This document shows, one piece after another, positions 1 through 7,677 of a DNA stretch of 64,000 bases (the stretch's first letter is position 1; each line of letters begins with the position of its first letter). The notes beneath the pieces were generated by a model, which saw only the letters and a program-made list of their open reading frames with translations, had not been told where the DNA came from and made no database searches. Source of the DNA: Bacteroidales bacterium. GTDB lineage: Bacteria; Bacteroidota; Bacteroidia; Bacteroidales; F082. The translations under genes and the position numbers were made by a program. The DNA lies in assembly GCA_030683155.1 (NCBI GenBank), contig JAUXMV010000078.1:50297-114296 (forward strand). Reading direction: 5' to 3'.

Positions 1-347
1 ATTCGCAGTTCAGGATGATTTTCACCATGCACGTCAGCGATTTTTTCTAAATATGCGCGTAAAACCGGTATCTCGCTTTTTACATACCGATGATGGGTAT
101 TCAGTATGAAATCGGCCAGAAAATCTATTTCCCAATCATCATAAATATGTTCTGTTCCGCTTTTTGTTTGTTCAAAAACATTCAATTCATAAATGATTTG
201 ATCTAGATCTAAACTTTTTTGCTTACAAACAACATCAAGTGCTATTTGCCCTCCGCAACAGAAATCAATGTCATGCTTTCTGAAAACTTCCGATGTGCGG
301 AAGTCTTGTGTAACTATTTCTGAAATCGTAATATTTTGGTAATCCAT
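1..347 (-). CDS. ric: RIC/ScdA/YtfE-type Fe-S cluster repair di-iron protein (3' part missing)
   Basis: Partial gene running off the left edge; about 115 N-terminal residues are present from an ATG at 347. The start shows the ScdA_N (DUF542) signature: a D-x-D-F-C-C-G-G motif at residues 26-33, which is diagnostic of the RIC family. A His-His pair near residues 85-86 begins the hemerythrin-like di-iron domain. Family members repair iron-sulfur centres damaged by nitric oxide or oxidants. The C-terminal part of the hemerythrin domain lies outside the window. A TATTTTTG box 26 nt upstream supports the start. The family call is firm from the motif; the physiological trigger is inferred from the family. 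Confidence 0.88.
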   Translation of the reverse strand, partial: MDYQNITISEIVTQDFRTSEVFRKHDIDFCCGGQIALDVVCKQKSLDLDQIIYELNVFEQTKSGTEHIYDDWEIDFLADFILNTHHRYVKSEIPVLRAYLEKIADVHGENHPELR

Positions 348-372
348 TGTATTTTTCTTTAAGATTAGACTG

Positions 373-380
373 CAAAAATA
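373..380 (-). promoter_or_regulatory. Candidate -7 box (TATTTTTG) for the RIC gene
   Basis: Read on the minus strand, 380-373 is TATTTTTG, matching the Bacteroidota -7 consensus TAnnTTTG. It ends 26 nt before the start codon. The expected -33 triplet at a 19-nt spacing reads ATG rather than TTG, so the match is partial. Confidence 0.4.
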
Positions 381-466
381 TTAAAAAAAGAATAAAAGAC
401 ATGTTTATCTTAATTTATTTTCAGAAATTATTTTTGTAAAAATAGAAAAGCCCGGTCTTTTGTACC

Positions 467-1549
467 TTATTGTTTCAATATTTCAATCAGTTCTTTGTTT
501 ATGTAGAGTGTTTCTCTCCCAACTTTTTGAGATTCCAAAACTCCAATTTCTTCTAGTTCCCTTAAGTATCTTGATGCTGCCTTTCTCTCAACACCAAGCC
601 TGTTTACTACAAAATCAATTTTCGAATAGGGTTGTTCAAAAAGTAACTCGACAAGTTCTTTTCTATAAATCTTAGGTGATTCTTTTTGAACTTTAGTTAT
701 TGCTTTATCCAATTGGTTCTTAATGTTAGTAATTCTCAGAATAGTATCTTTCGATGTACTTTCAACTGCCTTTAGCATAAACATAATCCAGTCCTCCCAT
801 TTTCCATCATGATTTGTTCCATTTATCAACCGATAATAGTCTGGTTTGTGATCAATTATAAATGAACTTAAATATAAAATCGGAACATCAATCAATTCAT
901 TTAGGATCAGGTAGAGGATGTTTAGAATTCTGCCCGTTCTTCCGTTACCATCGTAGAATGGGTGAATACTCTCAAATTGATAATGCAATATGGCTAGGTT
1001 TATCAAAGGTGATAAATCATGATCGATCTTGTTGTAATGGTGGATAAAATTTGTCAAAAGCTCCAGAATTTCGGTTTTATCCTGTGGTGGCGTATAAACA
1101 ATTTCTCCTGTTTTGTCATTTTTAAGGACAGTCCCGGGCATACTTCTTATACCTGCTGTATTATCAACTAATTCTTGTTGAATACTTATGATGTCATTAA
1201 CCCTTATGAATCCTTGTTTTTTAACAATGTCAAATCCTGAAAATATCGCTCTTCTATAGTTTACAACTTCTTTTGTTTCTGCAGATATGTTTGACTTGTT
1301 AACAGTCAATGCTTTATACAGCTCGTCTTGTGTAGTTATAATATTTTCAATTTCAGAGCTGTCTTTTGCTTCTTGAAGCACAATTGCATTGATCAGCATT
1401 GCCTGATTAGGTATTGTCTTTGCGATGCCTTTTAATTCCGCTAAAGCTGCTGTTGATTTATTGGCCTGTCTTAAAATTTCAATTGTCTCCACTTTTTCTC
1501 TGGGCGGTGGAAGCAATTCGAGTTTGAATCGTGGTGTATTTTGTCCCAT
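467..1549 (-). CDS. Fic family protein AMPylator with N-terminal inhibitory helix and C-terminal winged helix
   Basis: 360 residues, about the usual length for stand-alone class II Fic proteins. The N-terminal Fic_N region holds an inhibitory motif of the form [S/T]xxxE[G/N] (S64-S-E-I-E68-N69); in this class the Glu folds back to block ATP binding. The catalytic loop HPFxDGNGRxxR is intact at residues 196-207, so the enzyme should transfer AMP to a hydroxyl side chain of a target protein. The last ~80 residues look like a winged helix-turn-helix. No partner antitoxin gene adjoins it, as expected when the inhibitor helix is in cis. Repeated half-sites over its promoter suggest autoregulation. 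The target protein cannot be predicted. Confidence 0.92.
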   Translation of the reverse strand: MGQNTPRFKLELLPPPREKVETIEILRQANKSTAALAELKGIAKTIPNQAMLINAIVLQEAKDSSEIENIITTQDELYKALTVNKSNISAETKEVVNYRRAIFSGFDIVKKQGFIRVNDIISIQQELVDNTAGIRSMPGTVLKNDKTGEIVYTPPQDKTEILELLTNFIHHYNKIDHDLSPLINLAILHYQFESIHPFYDGNGRTGRILNILYLILNELIDVPILYLSSFIIDHKPDYYRLINGTNHDGKWEDWIMFMLKAVESTSKDTILRITNIKNQLDKAITKVQKESPKIYRKELVELLFEQPYSKIDFVVNRLGVERKAASRYLRELEEIGVLESQKVGRETLYINKELIEILKQ

Positions 1550-1590
1550 ATTCTTTTTATTTGTCCCAAAAATACAAATATTGGTACAAA
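1540..1590 (-). promoter_or_regulatory. Fic promoter with three TTTGTnCCA half-sites (putative operator)
   Basis: Half-sites on the plus strand: TTTGTCCCA at 1540-1548 (overlapping the start codon), TTTGTCCCAA at 1560-1569, and an inverted copy TTGGTACAAA at 1581-1590. The last two form a 9/10 inverted repeat whose arms are about 21 bp centre to centre, two helical turns. The first two start 20 bp apart. A minus-strand TATTTTTG box (1574-1567) lies between the arms. The arrangement fits a dimeric DNA-binding protein covering the promoter; the winged helix of Fic itself is the obvious candidate, by inference. Confidence 0.5.
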
Positions 1591-1627
1591 TAAAAGCAAC
1601 TGCAGTATTTTTTTTATATGAAACCTT

Positions 1628-2089
1628 TCACAAAATGAAATGCTGTTTCGTTTTTGCAGCAGCCATCACAAATGAGCTGAAAAACTGAGAAATATTTTTG
1701 ATAACCGACAATTTATAGGTTATAAACCGATGGTAAGCCTCCATGTCTTCTACAATGACTTTGAGCAGAAAATCTGAATTACCTGAAATGTAGTAAGCCT
1801 CCATTACCTCATCTAATTTTCCCATTTCTGCTTCAAAAGCATCAATAGCATCCTTGGTGTGCTCGTGCAATGAAACCGAAATGTATACAATGAGCTTTAA
1901 ACCAACCATTTTCGGGTCAATGCGCGTGATGTAGTCTTTTATAAAACCGTTTTTTTCGAGCTTCTTAATTCGTTCATAAACCGGCGTGGTCGAAAGATTG
2001 AGCTTTTCCGAAAGTTCTCTGATGGTAATGCGGCTGTTCAATTGCAACAGGTTTAATAATTTTTTGTCGATGACATCCAATGTTTGCAT
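1628..2089 (-). CDS. Lrp/AsnC family transcriptional regulator
   Basis: 153 residues, the normal Lrp length. Residues ~1-60 form the AsnC-type helix-turn-helix (IDKKLLNLLQLNSRITIREL followed by a recognition helix around STTPVYERIKKL). The rest is the RAM/ACT-like ligand-binding domain with the typical G-x-x-D-F-L-L-K-V pattern near residue 105. Such proteins sense amino acids or related metabolites and regulate nearby metabolic genes. It diverges from the PLP enzyme gene at 2250 with 160 bp between them, so control of the downstream cluster is plausible but inferred. A TACTTTTG box sits 39 nt upstream of the start. Confidence 0.93.
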   Translation of the reverse strand: MQTLDVIDKKLLNLLQLNSRITIRELSEKLNLSTTPVYERIKKLEKNGFIKDYITRIDPKMVGLKLIVYISVSLHEHTKDAIDAFEAEMGKLDEVMEAYYISGNSDFLLKVIVEDMEAYHRFITYKLSVIKNISQFFSSFVMAAAKTKQHFIL

Positions 2090-2127
2090 ATGGTAGATTT
2101 TTCTGATTTGCTTTTTTTCAATTTCTG

Positions 2128-2135
2128 CAAAAGTA
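2128..2135 (-). promoter_or_regulatory. Candidate -7 box (TACTTTTG) for the Lrp gene
   Basis: Minus-strand 2135-2128 reads TACTTTTG, an exact TAnnTTTG match, 39 nt from the Lrp start codon. No clear -33 TTG is present. The rest of this 160-bp divergent intergenic region is very AT-rich, with repeated AATAACAAATAA-like stretches at about 2180-2200, the sort of sequence Lrp proteins often bind. Confidence 0.45.
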
Positions 2136-2249
2136 AATATTTCTTTTGTTATAACTTTAACCAGAATATTTAACTAAATAAAATAACAAATAACAAATAA
2201 ACCTATAATATTAGTAATTTAGACGGCAAAATATTTAATTCCATCCATT

Positions 2250-3722
2250 ATGATTGAAATTATTGACCAAATATCCAATGAGCAGGTATTGCAGCATGCA
2301 GTGAAGCGCTTTCGTGAGCAAGGAATCATTCTTCCCACATTTGCACAGCAGCGCAATCCTGAGCTTATTCCGGAAAGCATTAAGGAAAAACTGAAAAATG
2401 TTGGACTATGGGAAATCAATCCTCTGAACCTTTTTCGCATTACCTGGAAAAACGAACCAAAGGACACAGGTGGCTTGTTTGGCAAAGTGAACTATCTTGA
2501 ATTACCGCCTGAACTTACCGGCCTGAAAGCACGCCTTGTGATGATTGTCGGAAAATGGTTTCCTACAGGCGCTCACAAAGTTGGTGCCGCATACGGCTGT
2601 CTGGCACCGCGCATCATCACCGGAGGCTTCGATCCTACATATCACAAAGCTGTGTGGCCTTCAACAGGAAATTACTGTCGTGGTGGCGCGTTCGATTCAA
2701 AACTGATGGGAACAGAATCTGTTGCCATTCTGCCGGAGGAAATGAGCCGCGAACGTTTCGACTGGTTGCGCGATGTGATTGGTTCTGAGGTAATAGCTAC
2801 ACCTGGCTGTGAATCAAACGTGAAGGAAATTTATGATAAGTGCTGGGACATTCGCCGAAACAGACCTGACTGCATCATTTTTAATCAGTTTGACGAGTTC
2901 GGAAATGCTGCCTGGCATTACAATACCACAGGCCATGCGCTGGAGGAGGTTTTTAACGAACTTAAAACGGAAAAAAGCAGACTTGCTGCCTATGTTTCTG
3001 CAACAGGCTCTGCAGGCACAATTGCCGCCGGTGATTACCTCAGAACGCTTTATCCTCAGCTAAAAGTGGTGGCTTCAGAAGCCCTGCAATGCCCGACATT
3101 GCTCATGAATGGTTTTGGAGGTCACCGCATTGAAGGCATTGGTGATAAACATGTGCCTTGGGTGCATAATGTCAGAAATACAGATGTTGTCACCGCTATC
3201 GATGACGAAGCGTGTATGCGCGTCTTCAGGCTATTCAACGAGCCGCAGGGTCATCAGTATTTGAGGGAAACCGGCATTGATGAGGCTGTAATAAGTCAAC
3301 TGCATTTGCTCGGAATTTCTTGTGTCGGCAATATGCTTTCTGCCATAAAAACAGCCAAATATTTCGAACTTGATGCAGATGATATCATTTTAAGCGTTGC
3401 AACCGATTCCGCCGAAATGTATATCTCCCGTCTGGAAGAAATGCGCCATGCCAATGGAACATACACGCAACTTAATGCGGCAGTTGACTTTGAAAAACAT
3501 CTTTTGGGAACAACGGTTGACTATATGAAAGAGCTGACTTATGCCGATAAAAAAGCCATTCATAACCTGAAATATTTTACCTGGGTTGAACAGCAGGAAA
3601 AAGATGTAGCCGACCTGAATCAACTTTGGAATGACCGTGAAATATGGCACAAACTTTTTCATCAGACCGAAAGGTGGGACGAACTTATAAACCAATTTAA
3701 TGAAAAAACAGGGTTAATATGA
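2250..3722 (+). CDS. Fold-type II PLP-dependent enzyme (TrpB/cysteine synthase-like), purine cluster
   Basis: 490 residues. The sequence around residues 104-112 (FPTGAHKVG) resembles the PLP-lysine segment of tryptophan synthase beta, making K110 the likely Schiff-base lysine. An S-T-G-N motif at 138-141 and a glycine-rich phosphate-binding stretch (T-G-S-A-G-T, near residue 255) complete the fold-type II signature. At 490 residues it is longer than YgeX (about 400) and lacks YgeX's typical N-terminal sequence, so it is not simply diaminopropionate ammonia-lyase. It opens the run that continues with a second PLP enzyme, XdhD and SsnA, which points to an elimination, deamination or related step on an amino acid made from purine. 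The substrate is unknown. Confidence 0.85.
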   Translation: MIEIIDQISNEQVLQHAVKRFREQGIILPTFAQQRNPELIPESIKEKLKNVGLWEINPLNLFRITWKNEPKDTGGLFGKVNYLELPPELTGLKARLVMIVGKWFPTGAHKVGAAYGCLAPRIITGGFDPTYHKAVWPSTGNYCRGGAFDSKLMGTESVAILPEEMSRERFDWLRDVIGSEVIATPGCESNVKEIYDKCWDIRRNRPDCIIFNQFDEFGNAAWHYNTTGHALEEVFNELKTEKSRLAAYVSATGSAGTIAAGDYLRTLYPQLKVVASEALQCPTLLMNGFGGHRIEGIGDKHVPWVHNVRNTDVVTAIDDEACMRVFRLFNEPQGHQYLRETGIDEAVISQLHLLGISCVGNMLSAIKTAKYFELDADDIILSVATDSAEMYISRLEEMRHANGTYTQLNAAVDFEKHLLGTTVDYMKELTYADKKAIHNLKYFTWVEQQEKDVADLNQLWNDREIWHKLFHQTERWDELINQFNEKTGLI

Positions 3723-3762
3723 CAATTCAGAAAAACAGAAGAATCTACTGTGGTTACACATT

Positions 3763-3784
3763 AATTAGTCATTAATGACTAATT
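3763..3784. promoter_or_regulatory. Perfect 22-bp palindrome between the two PLP genes
   Basis: Positions 3763-3784 read identically on both strands, each half being AATTAGTCATT. The palindrome lies 40 nt after the first PLP gene and 75 nt before the second. It has no unpaired loop bases and is AT-rich, so it looks more like a protein-binding operator than a transcription terminator. A few T residues follow, so weak termination cannot be excluded. Confidence 0.45.
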
Positions 3785-3858
3785 TTATGATGAATTATCA
3801 GCATTTGAAAACAGTTTTTTTTATGATTGAAAACACATAATTTCATTAAACTGCAGCA

Positions 3859-5109
3859 ATGAAAAGGACAGATACAACACACAAATTTCATTATCAGTGC
3901 AGCAATTGTAATAAAACCTATGCAGCCATTGATGTTATGTATCTTTGCCCTGAATGCGAAAAACAAAACACATCAGATCAACCACCAAATGGCGTTTTGA
4001 ATGTGGTTTATGATTATGACAACATTCGCAAAAAACATCCTGCATTTAAAAGCCTTCAACGGCAGCAATGGCTGGATTTGCTTCCGTTAAACTCCATCAA
4101 AAGCTTTCCGCCCCTGCATATCGGAAATACACCAATATACAAAACTACAAACCTTGAAGGCGAAAAACTATCTTTTCAGCTTTTATTGAAAGACGATGCA
4201 CGTCAGCCAACTTTTTCTTTCAAAGACAGGGCCTCGGCGCTGGTTTCAGCCTATGCAAAAGAACATAAAATCAAAACAATCGTTGCAGCTTCCACTGGAA
4301 ATGCAGGCTCTTCTCTGGCCGGAATTTGTGCTTCACAGCATCAGAAAGCAGTGATAATTGTTCCCGCAAAAGCACCACTGGCAAAGCTTAAACAGATTTT
4401 GATGTATGGCGCCACCATCGTTCCGGTTGACGGAACTTACGATGATGCTTTTGAACTTAGCATCAAAGCCACAAAGGAATATGGCTGGTATAACCGAAAT
4501 ACAGCTTACAATCCTCTGACGATAGAAGGGAAAAAAACGGCCGCTTTTGAAATTTTTTCTCAAATGAAAGGGCAGTTTCCGGACCATATTTTTATTCCAA
4601 CCGGCGATGGTGTAATTCTGTCCGGATTATACAAAGGCTTCGAAGATCTTTTCTATTCCGGATATACAGATAGAATTCCTGTCTTAGTAGCCGTGCAGGC
4701 CGAAGGAAGCAGCAACCTTATCAACAACCTGGATAATAGCGTTTTCGTTGCGCAGAAAAGCCAAACCATCGCCGATTCTATTTCAGTTGACATTCCAAGA
4801 AACTTTTACCTTGCCAAACACTATCTCAAAAAATGGAAGGGTGAATCGATTCGTGTTTCTGATAAAGAAATACTAACGGCTTCTTCAAAGCTTGCCAGAA
4901 ATACGGGTGTTTTTGCTGAACCTGCATCTGCGGCTGCATTTGCCGGATTTTTAGCATATTGGAAAAAAGGATTGCTTCAGCCTGAATCCAGAAATCTGGT
5001 GTTGCTTACCGGCAGTGGACTGAAAGATTTGAATGCAGTAGCACCCATAATGCACATGCCAAAAGCAATTTCTCCAACCTTAGAAAACCTCAAATCCTTC
5101 CTCCGATGA
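3859..5109 (+). CDS. Threonine synthase-like PLP enzyme with N-terminal zinc ribbon
   Basis: 416 residues. An N-terminal zinc ribbon (C14, C17, C30, C33) precedes a fold-type II PLP domain with the F-K-D-R motif of threonine synthases (K122 as the PLP lysine) and S-T-G-N-A-G at 145-150. The C-terminal part has a serine- and glycine-rich phosphate-binding region. Archaeal and some bacterial threonine synthases share this layout. Here the gene overlaps xdhD by 4 nt (ATGA) and is not next to homoserine kinase or other threonine genes, so a catabolic beta- or gamma-elimination role in the purine cluster is more likely than threonine synthesis. That reassignment is inference from context. Confidence 0.82.
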   Translation: MKRTDTTHKFHYQCSNCNKTYAAIDVMYLCPECEKQNTSDQPPNGVLNVVYDYDNIRKKHPAFKSLQRQQWLDLLPLNSIKSFPPLHIGNTPIYKTTNLEGEKLSFQLLLKDDARQPTFSFKDRASALVSAYAKEHKIKTIVAASTGNAGSSLAGICASQHQKAVIIVPAKAPLAKLKQILMYGATIVPVDGTYDDAFELSIKATKEYGWYNRNTAYNPLTIEGKKTAAFEIFSQMKGQFPDHIFIPTGDGVILSGLYKGFEDLFYSGYTDRIPVLVAVQAEGSSNLINNLDNSVFVAQKSQTIADSISVDIPRNFYLAKHYLKKWKGESIRVSDKEILTASSKLARNTGVFAEPASAAAFAGFLAYWKKGLLQPESRNLVLLTGSGLKDLNAVAPIMHMPKAISPTLENLKSFLR

Positions 5110-7664
5110 TAAAAATTAACCTCAACGGATCAGTAAAAACTTTTCAGGGCGCACCCGATACAAGCCTGCTGACCTGGCTGAGAAATGAGCAAAAAATTAC
5201 TTCTCCCAAAGACGGTTGCTCTGGTCAGGGTACATGTGGAGCCTGCACTGTTGAAATTGATGGAAAAGCTAAACTTGCATGTCGCACAAAAATGAAAGAC
5301 CTCGATAATGCAAGTGTTATTACTGCAGAAGGTCTGCCAGAGCATTTTAAAAAAGTTGTCGGAATGGCATTTGCGCAACATGGAGCTGTGCAGTGTGGCT
5401 TTTGTTCGCCTGGATTTATCATGCGCTCAAAAGTTTTGTACAATCAAAATCCAACACCTTCACGCGATGAAATCATAAAAGCCATTCATCCGAATATCTG
5501 TCGTTGCACCGGCTATGTAAAAATTGTTGATGCGATTGAAGCGTCATTGAATCAGCTAAATGGAAATGAAATTGTCGTTAAAAAGGAGATATCAGCCAAA
5601 ATCGGAGATCGGTTTCCAAAGTATCAGGCCTATGATACAGCCATTGGTGAACGGCCTTTTGTTGATGACATGCATTTTGATGGAATGCTGCATGGCGTTT
5701 TACGTTTTTCTGATCATCCTCGTGCCAGAGTGCTGAAAATTGATCTTTCTGAAGCATCAAAATCTGAAGATGTCATCAGCATTTTTACAGCAAAAGATAT
5801 TCCAGGTGACCCTGTTAGTGGCCTCATTTTCAAAGATTGGCCGCTAATGATTGGCGAAGGTGACAACACAAATTATATTGGCGATGTGCTGGCAGTGGTT
5901 GTTGCTGAAAATGAGCAACAAGCACGCCTTGCCGCAGCAAAAATAAGGCTTGAATATGAAATACTTGAGCCAGTAACAGATATGCATCAGGCTTGTTTGC
6001 CAAAAAGTCCGCAGGTGCATGCTGGTCGTTCAAACATTTTGGAAACATGCAGCATTCAATTGGGGGATGTTGAAAAAGCCTTTGCTGAAGCGGCATTTGT
6101 CACAGGCGGAATTTTCGAAACCCAACGCATCGAACACGCTTTTCTTGAAACTGAAACAGCCATTGCATTGCCCGAAAATGATGGAATCAGGCTATACAGC
6201 CAGGGTCAGGGGATTTATGTTGATCAGCGACAAATTGCCTCATTGCTGGATCTTCCAAAAGAGAAAATCAAAGTTATTCAGGTTCAGAACGGAGGTGGTT
6301 TTGGCGGAAAAGAAGATCTTACTGTACAACCACATGCTGCACTTTGTGCATGGCTGCTGAAAAAGCCGGTTAAAGTTCACCTAAGCCGCGAAGAATCTAT
6401 CATCATGCATCCAAAACGCCATCCTGTTTGGATGGATATGAAGCTGGCCTGCGATAAAAACGGAATGTTTACCGGGATAAAACTCAAGGCTGTCGGCGAT
6501 ACCGGCGCTTATGCATCTGTTGGAACAAAAGTTATGGAACGCGTGGTCGGTCATGCTACCGGTGGATATACCGTTCCGGCGGTTGATGTTCAGGCCGATA
6601 CCGTTTACACGAACAACATTCCTTCCGGCGCTATGCGTGGCTTTGGTGTGCCACAGGTGGTTTTTGCAATCGAAAGCTGTATAGACGAATTATGTAATCT
6701 CGGTGGATTCGACCGTTGGCAGATTCGTTACAACAATGCCCTTGTTGAAGATGCTAAAACGGCTACAGGTCAGCATCTGCAAGGTGTTGGTCTGCGAAAA
6801 ACATTGATGGCCGTGAAAGATCAGTTTCAAAATGCGCGTTTTGCAGGCATCGCCTGTGGCATAAAAAACACGGGTGTAGGCAATGGTATGACCGATGAAA
6901 GTGAAGTAAAGATTGAAATTGGAAGTAAAGAAAAAGTAATTATCCATCATGGCTGGACCGAAATGGGGCAAGGGGTTCACACAATTGCACAGCAGGTTGT
7001 TGTTGAAGAAACCGGACTTGATCCAAAAATTCTGGAAGTTCATGTCAATACAGATGCAGATTTACCAACCGGAATGACAACCTCCTCCCGGGCATCAGCA
7101 CTTGTTGGAAATGCTTTGATCGATGCTTGCAGGCGTCTTTCCAAAGATTTGAAAACATTCACTTTAGAGCAACTTGCAGGAAGGATTTACAAAGGTAAGT
7201 ATGTGTGTGATTTCACTTGTAAGCCCGGTTCGGATACCGATAATCCGATAATCCATTTTGCTTATGGCTACGCTACGCAGGTCGTTATACTCGACGATTC
7301 AGGGAAAATCATCAAAGTGATTGCAGCCCATGATGCCGGAAAAATTCTTAATCAGATGTTCTTCGAGGGTCAGATTGAAGGCGCAATACACATGGGACTT
7401 GGCTATGCGCTCACAGAAGATTTAGTGATGGAAAATGGACATCCTGTAAGTCTGAAATACAAAGATCTTGGAATTTTACGTGCTTCAGAAATGCCCGAAA
7501 TTGAAGTCATTGGCATCGAAGAACCTGATTCCTGCGGCCCATACGGCGCCAAAGGAATAGGAGAAATTGGCCTTGTACCTACAGCCGGAGCTGTTGCAAA
7601 TGCTCTGAGAACCGTTGATGGCGTGCAAAGATTCAAACTTCCCATGAAGAGATTTAAACCTTAA
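5106..7664 (+). CDS. xdhD: XdhD-like molybdenum hydroxylase, Fe-S and molybdopterin domains fused, no FAD domain
   Basis: 852 residues. Residues 1-75 form a plant-type [2Fe-2S] domain (C38, C44, C47, C59). Residues ~85-145 form the second [2Fe-2S] domain (C97, C100, C132, C134). From ~170 on comes the aldehyde oxidase/xanthine dehydrogenase catalytic part, with G-G-G-F-G-G near 396-401, A-M-R-G-F-G, E-M-G-Q-G, and the C-terminal G-A-K-G-I-G-E that supplies the base Glu (~819). Two-domain fusions without a FAD domain match E. coli XdhD. No FAD subunit gene is visible in the window, so electrons probably go to another partner, YgfK by inference. It likely hydroxylates a purine (xanthine/urate level). 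In E. coli and clostridia this gene set travels with selenium-dependent hydroxylases. Confidence 0.9.
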   Translation: MIKINLNGSVKTFQGAPDTSLLTWLRNEQKITSPKDGCSGQGTCGACTVEIDGKAKLACRTKMKDLDNASVITAEGLPEHFKKVVGMAFAQHGAVQCGFCSPGFIMRSKVLYNQNPTPSRDEIIKAIHPNICRCTGYVKIVDAIEASLNQLNGNEIVVKKEISAKIGDRFPKYQAYDTAIGERPFVDDMHFDGMLHGVLRFSDHPRARVLKIDLSEASKSEDVISIFTAKDIPGDPVSGLIFKDWPLMIGEGDNTNYIGDVLAVVVAENEQQARLAAAKIRLEYEILEPVTDMHQACLPKSPQVHAGRSNILETCSIQLGDVEKAFAEAAFVTGGIFETQRIEHAFLETETAIALPENDGIRLYSQGQGIYVDQRQIASLLDLPKEKIKVIQVQNGGGFGGKEDLTVQPHAALCAWLLKKPVKVHLSREESIIMHPKRHPVWMDMKLACDKNGMFTGIKLKAVGDTGAYASVGTKVMERVVGHATGGYTVPAVDVQADTVYTNNIPSGAMRGFGVPQVVFAIESCIDELCNLGGFDRWQIRYNNALVEDAKTATGQHLQGVGLRKTLMAVKDQFQNARFAGIACGIKNTGVGNGMTDESEVKIEIGSKEKVIIHHGWTEMGQGVHTIAQQVVVEETGLDPKILEVHVNTDADLPTGMTTSSRASALVGNALIDACRRLSKDLKTFTLEQLAGRIYKGKYVCDFTCKPGSDTDNPIIHFAYGYATQVVILDDSGKIIKVIAAHDAGKILNQMFFEGQIEGAIHMGLGYALTEDLVMENGHPVSLKYKDLGILRASEMPEIEVIGIEEPDSCGPYGAKGIGEIGLVPTAGAVANALRTVDGVQRFKLPMKRFKP

Positions 7665-7677
7665 TACAATTATTACG

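Noticed and set aside
467..2089. Fic and Lrp genes as a toxin-antitoxin pair
   Set aside because: The Fic protein has its inhibitory helix in cis and the Lrp protein is a normal metabolic-type regulator with its own promoter.
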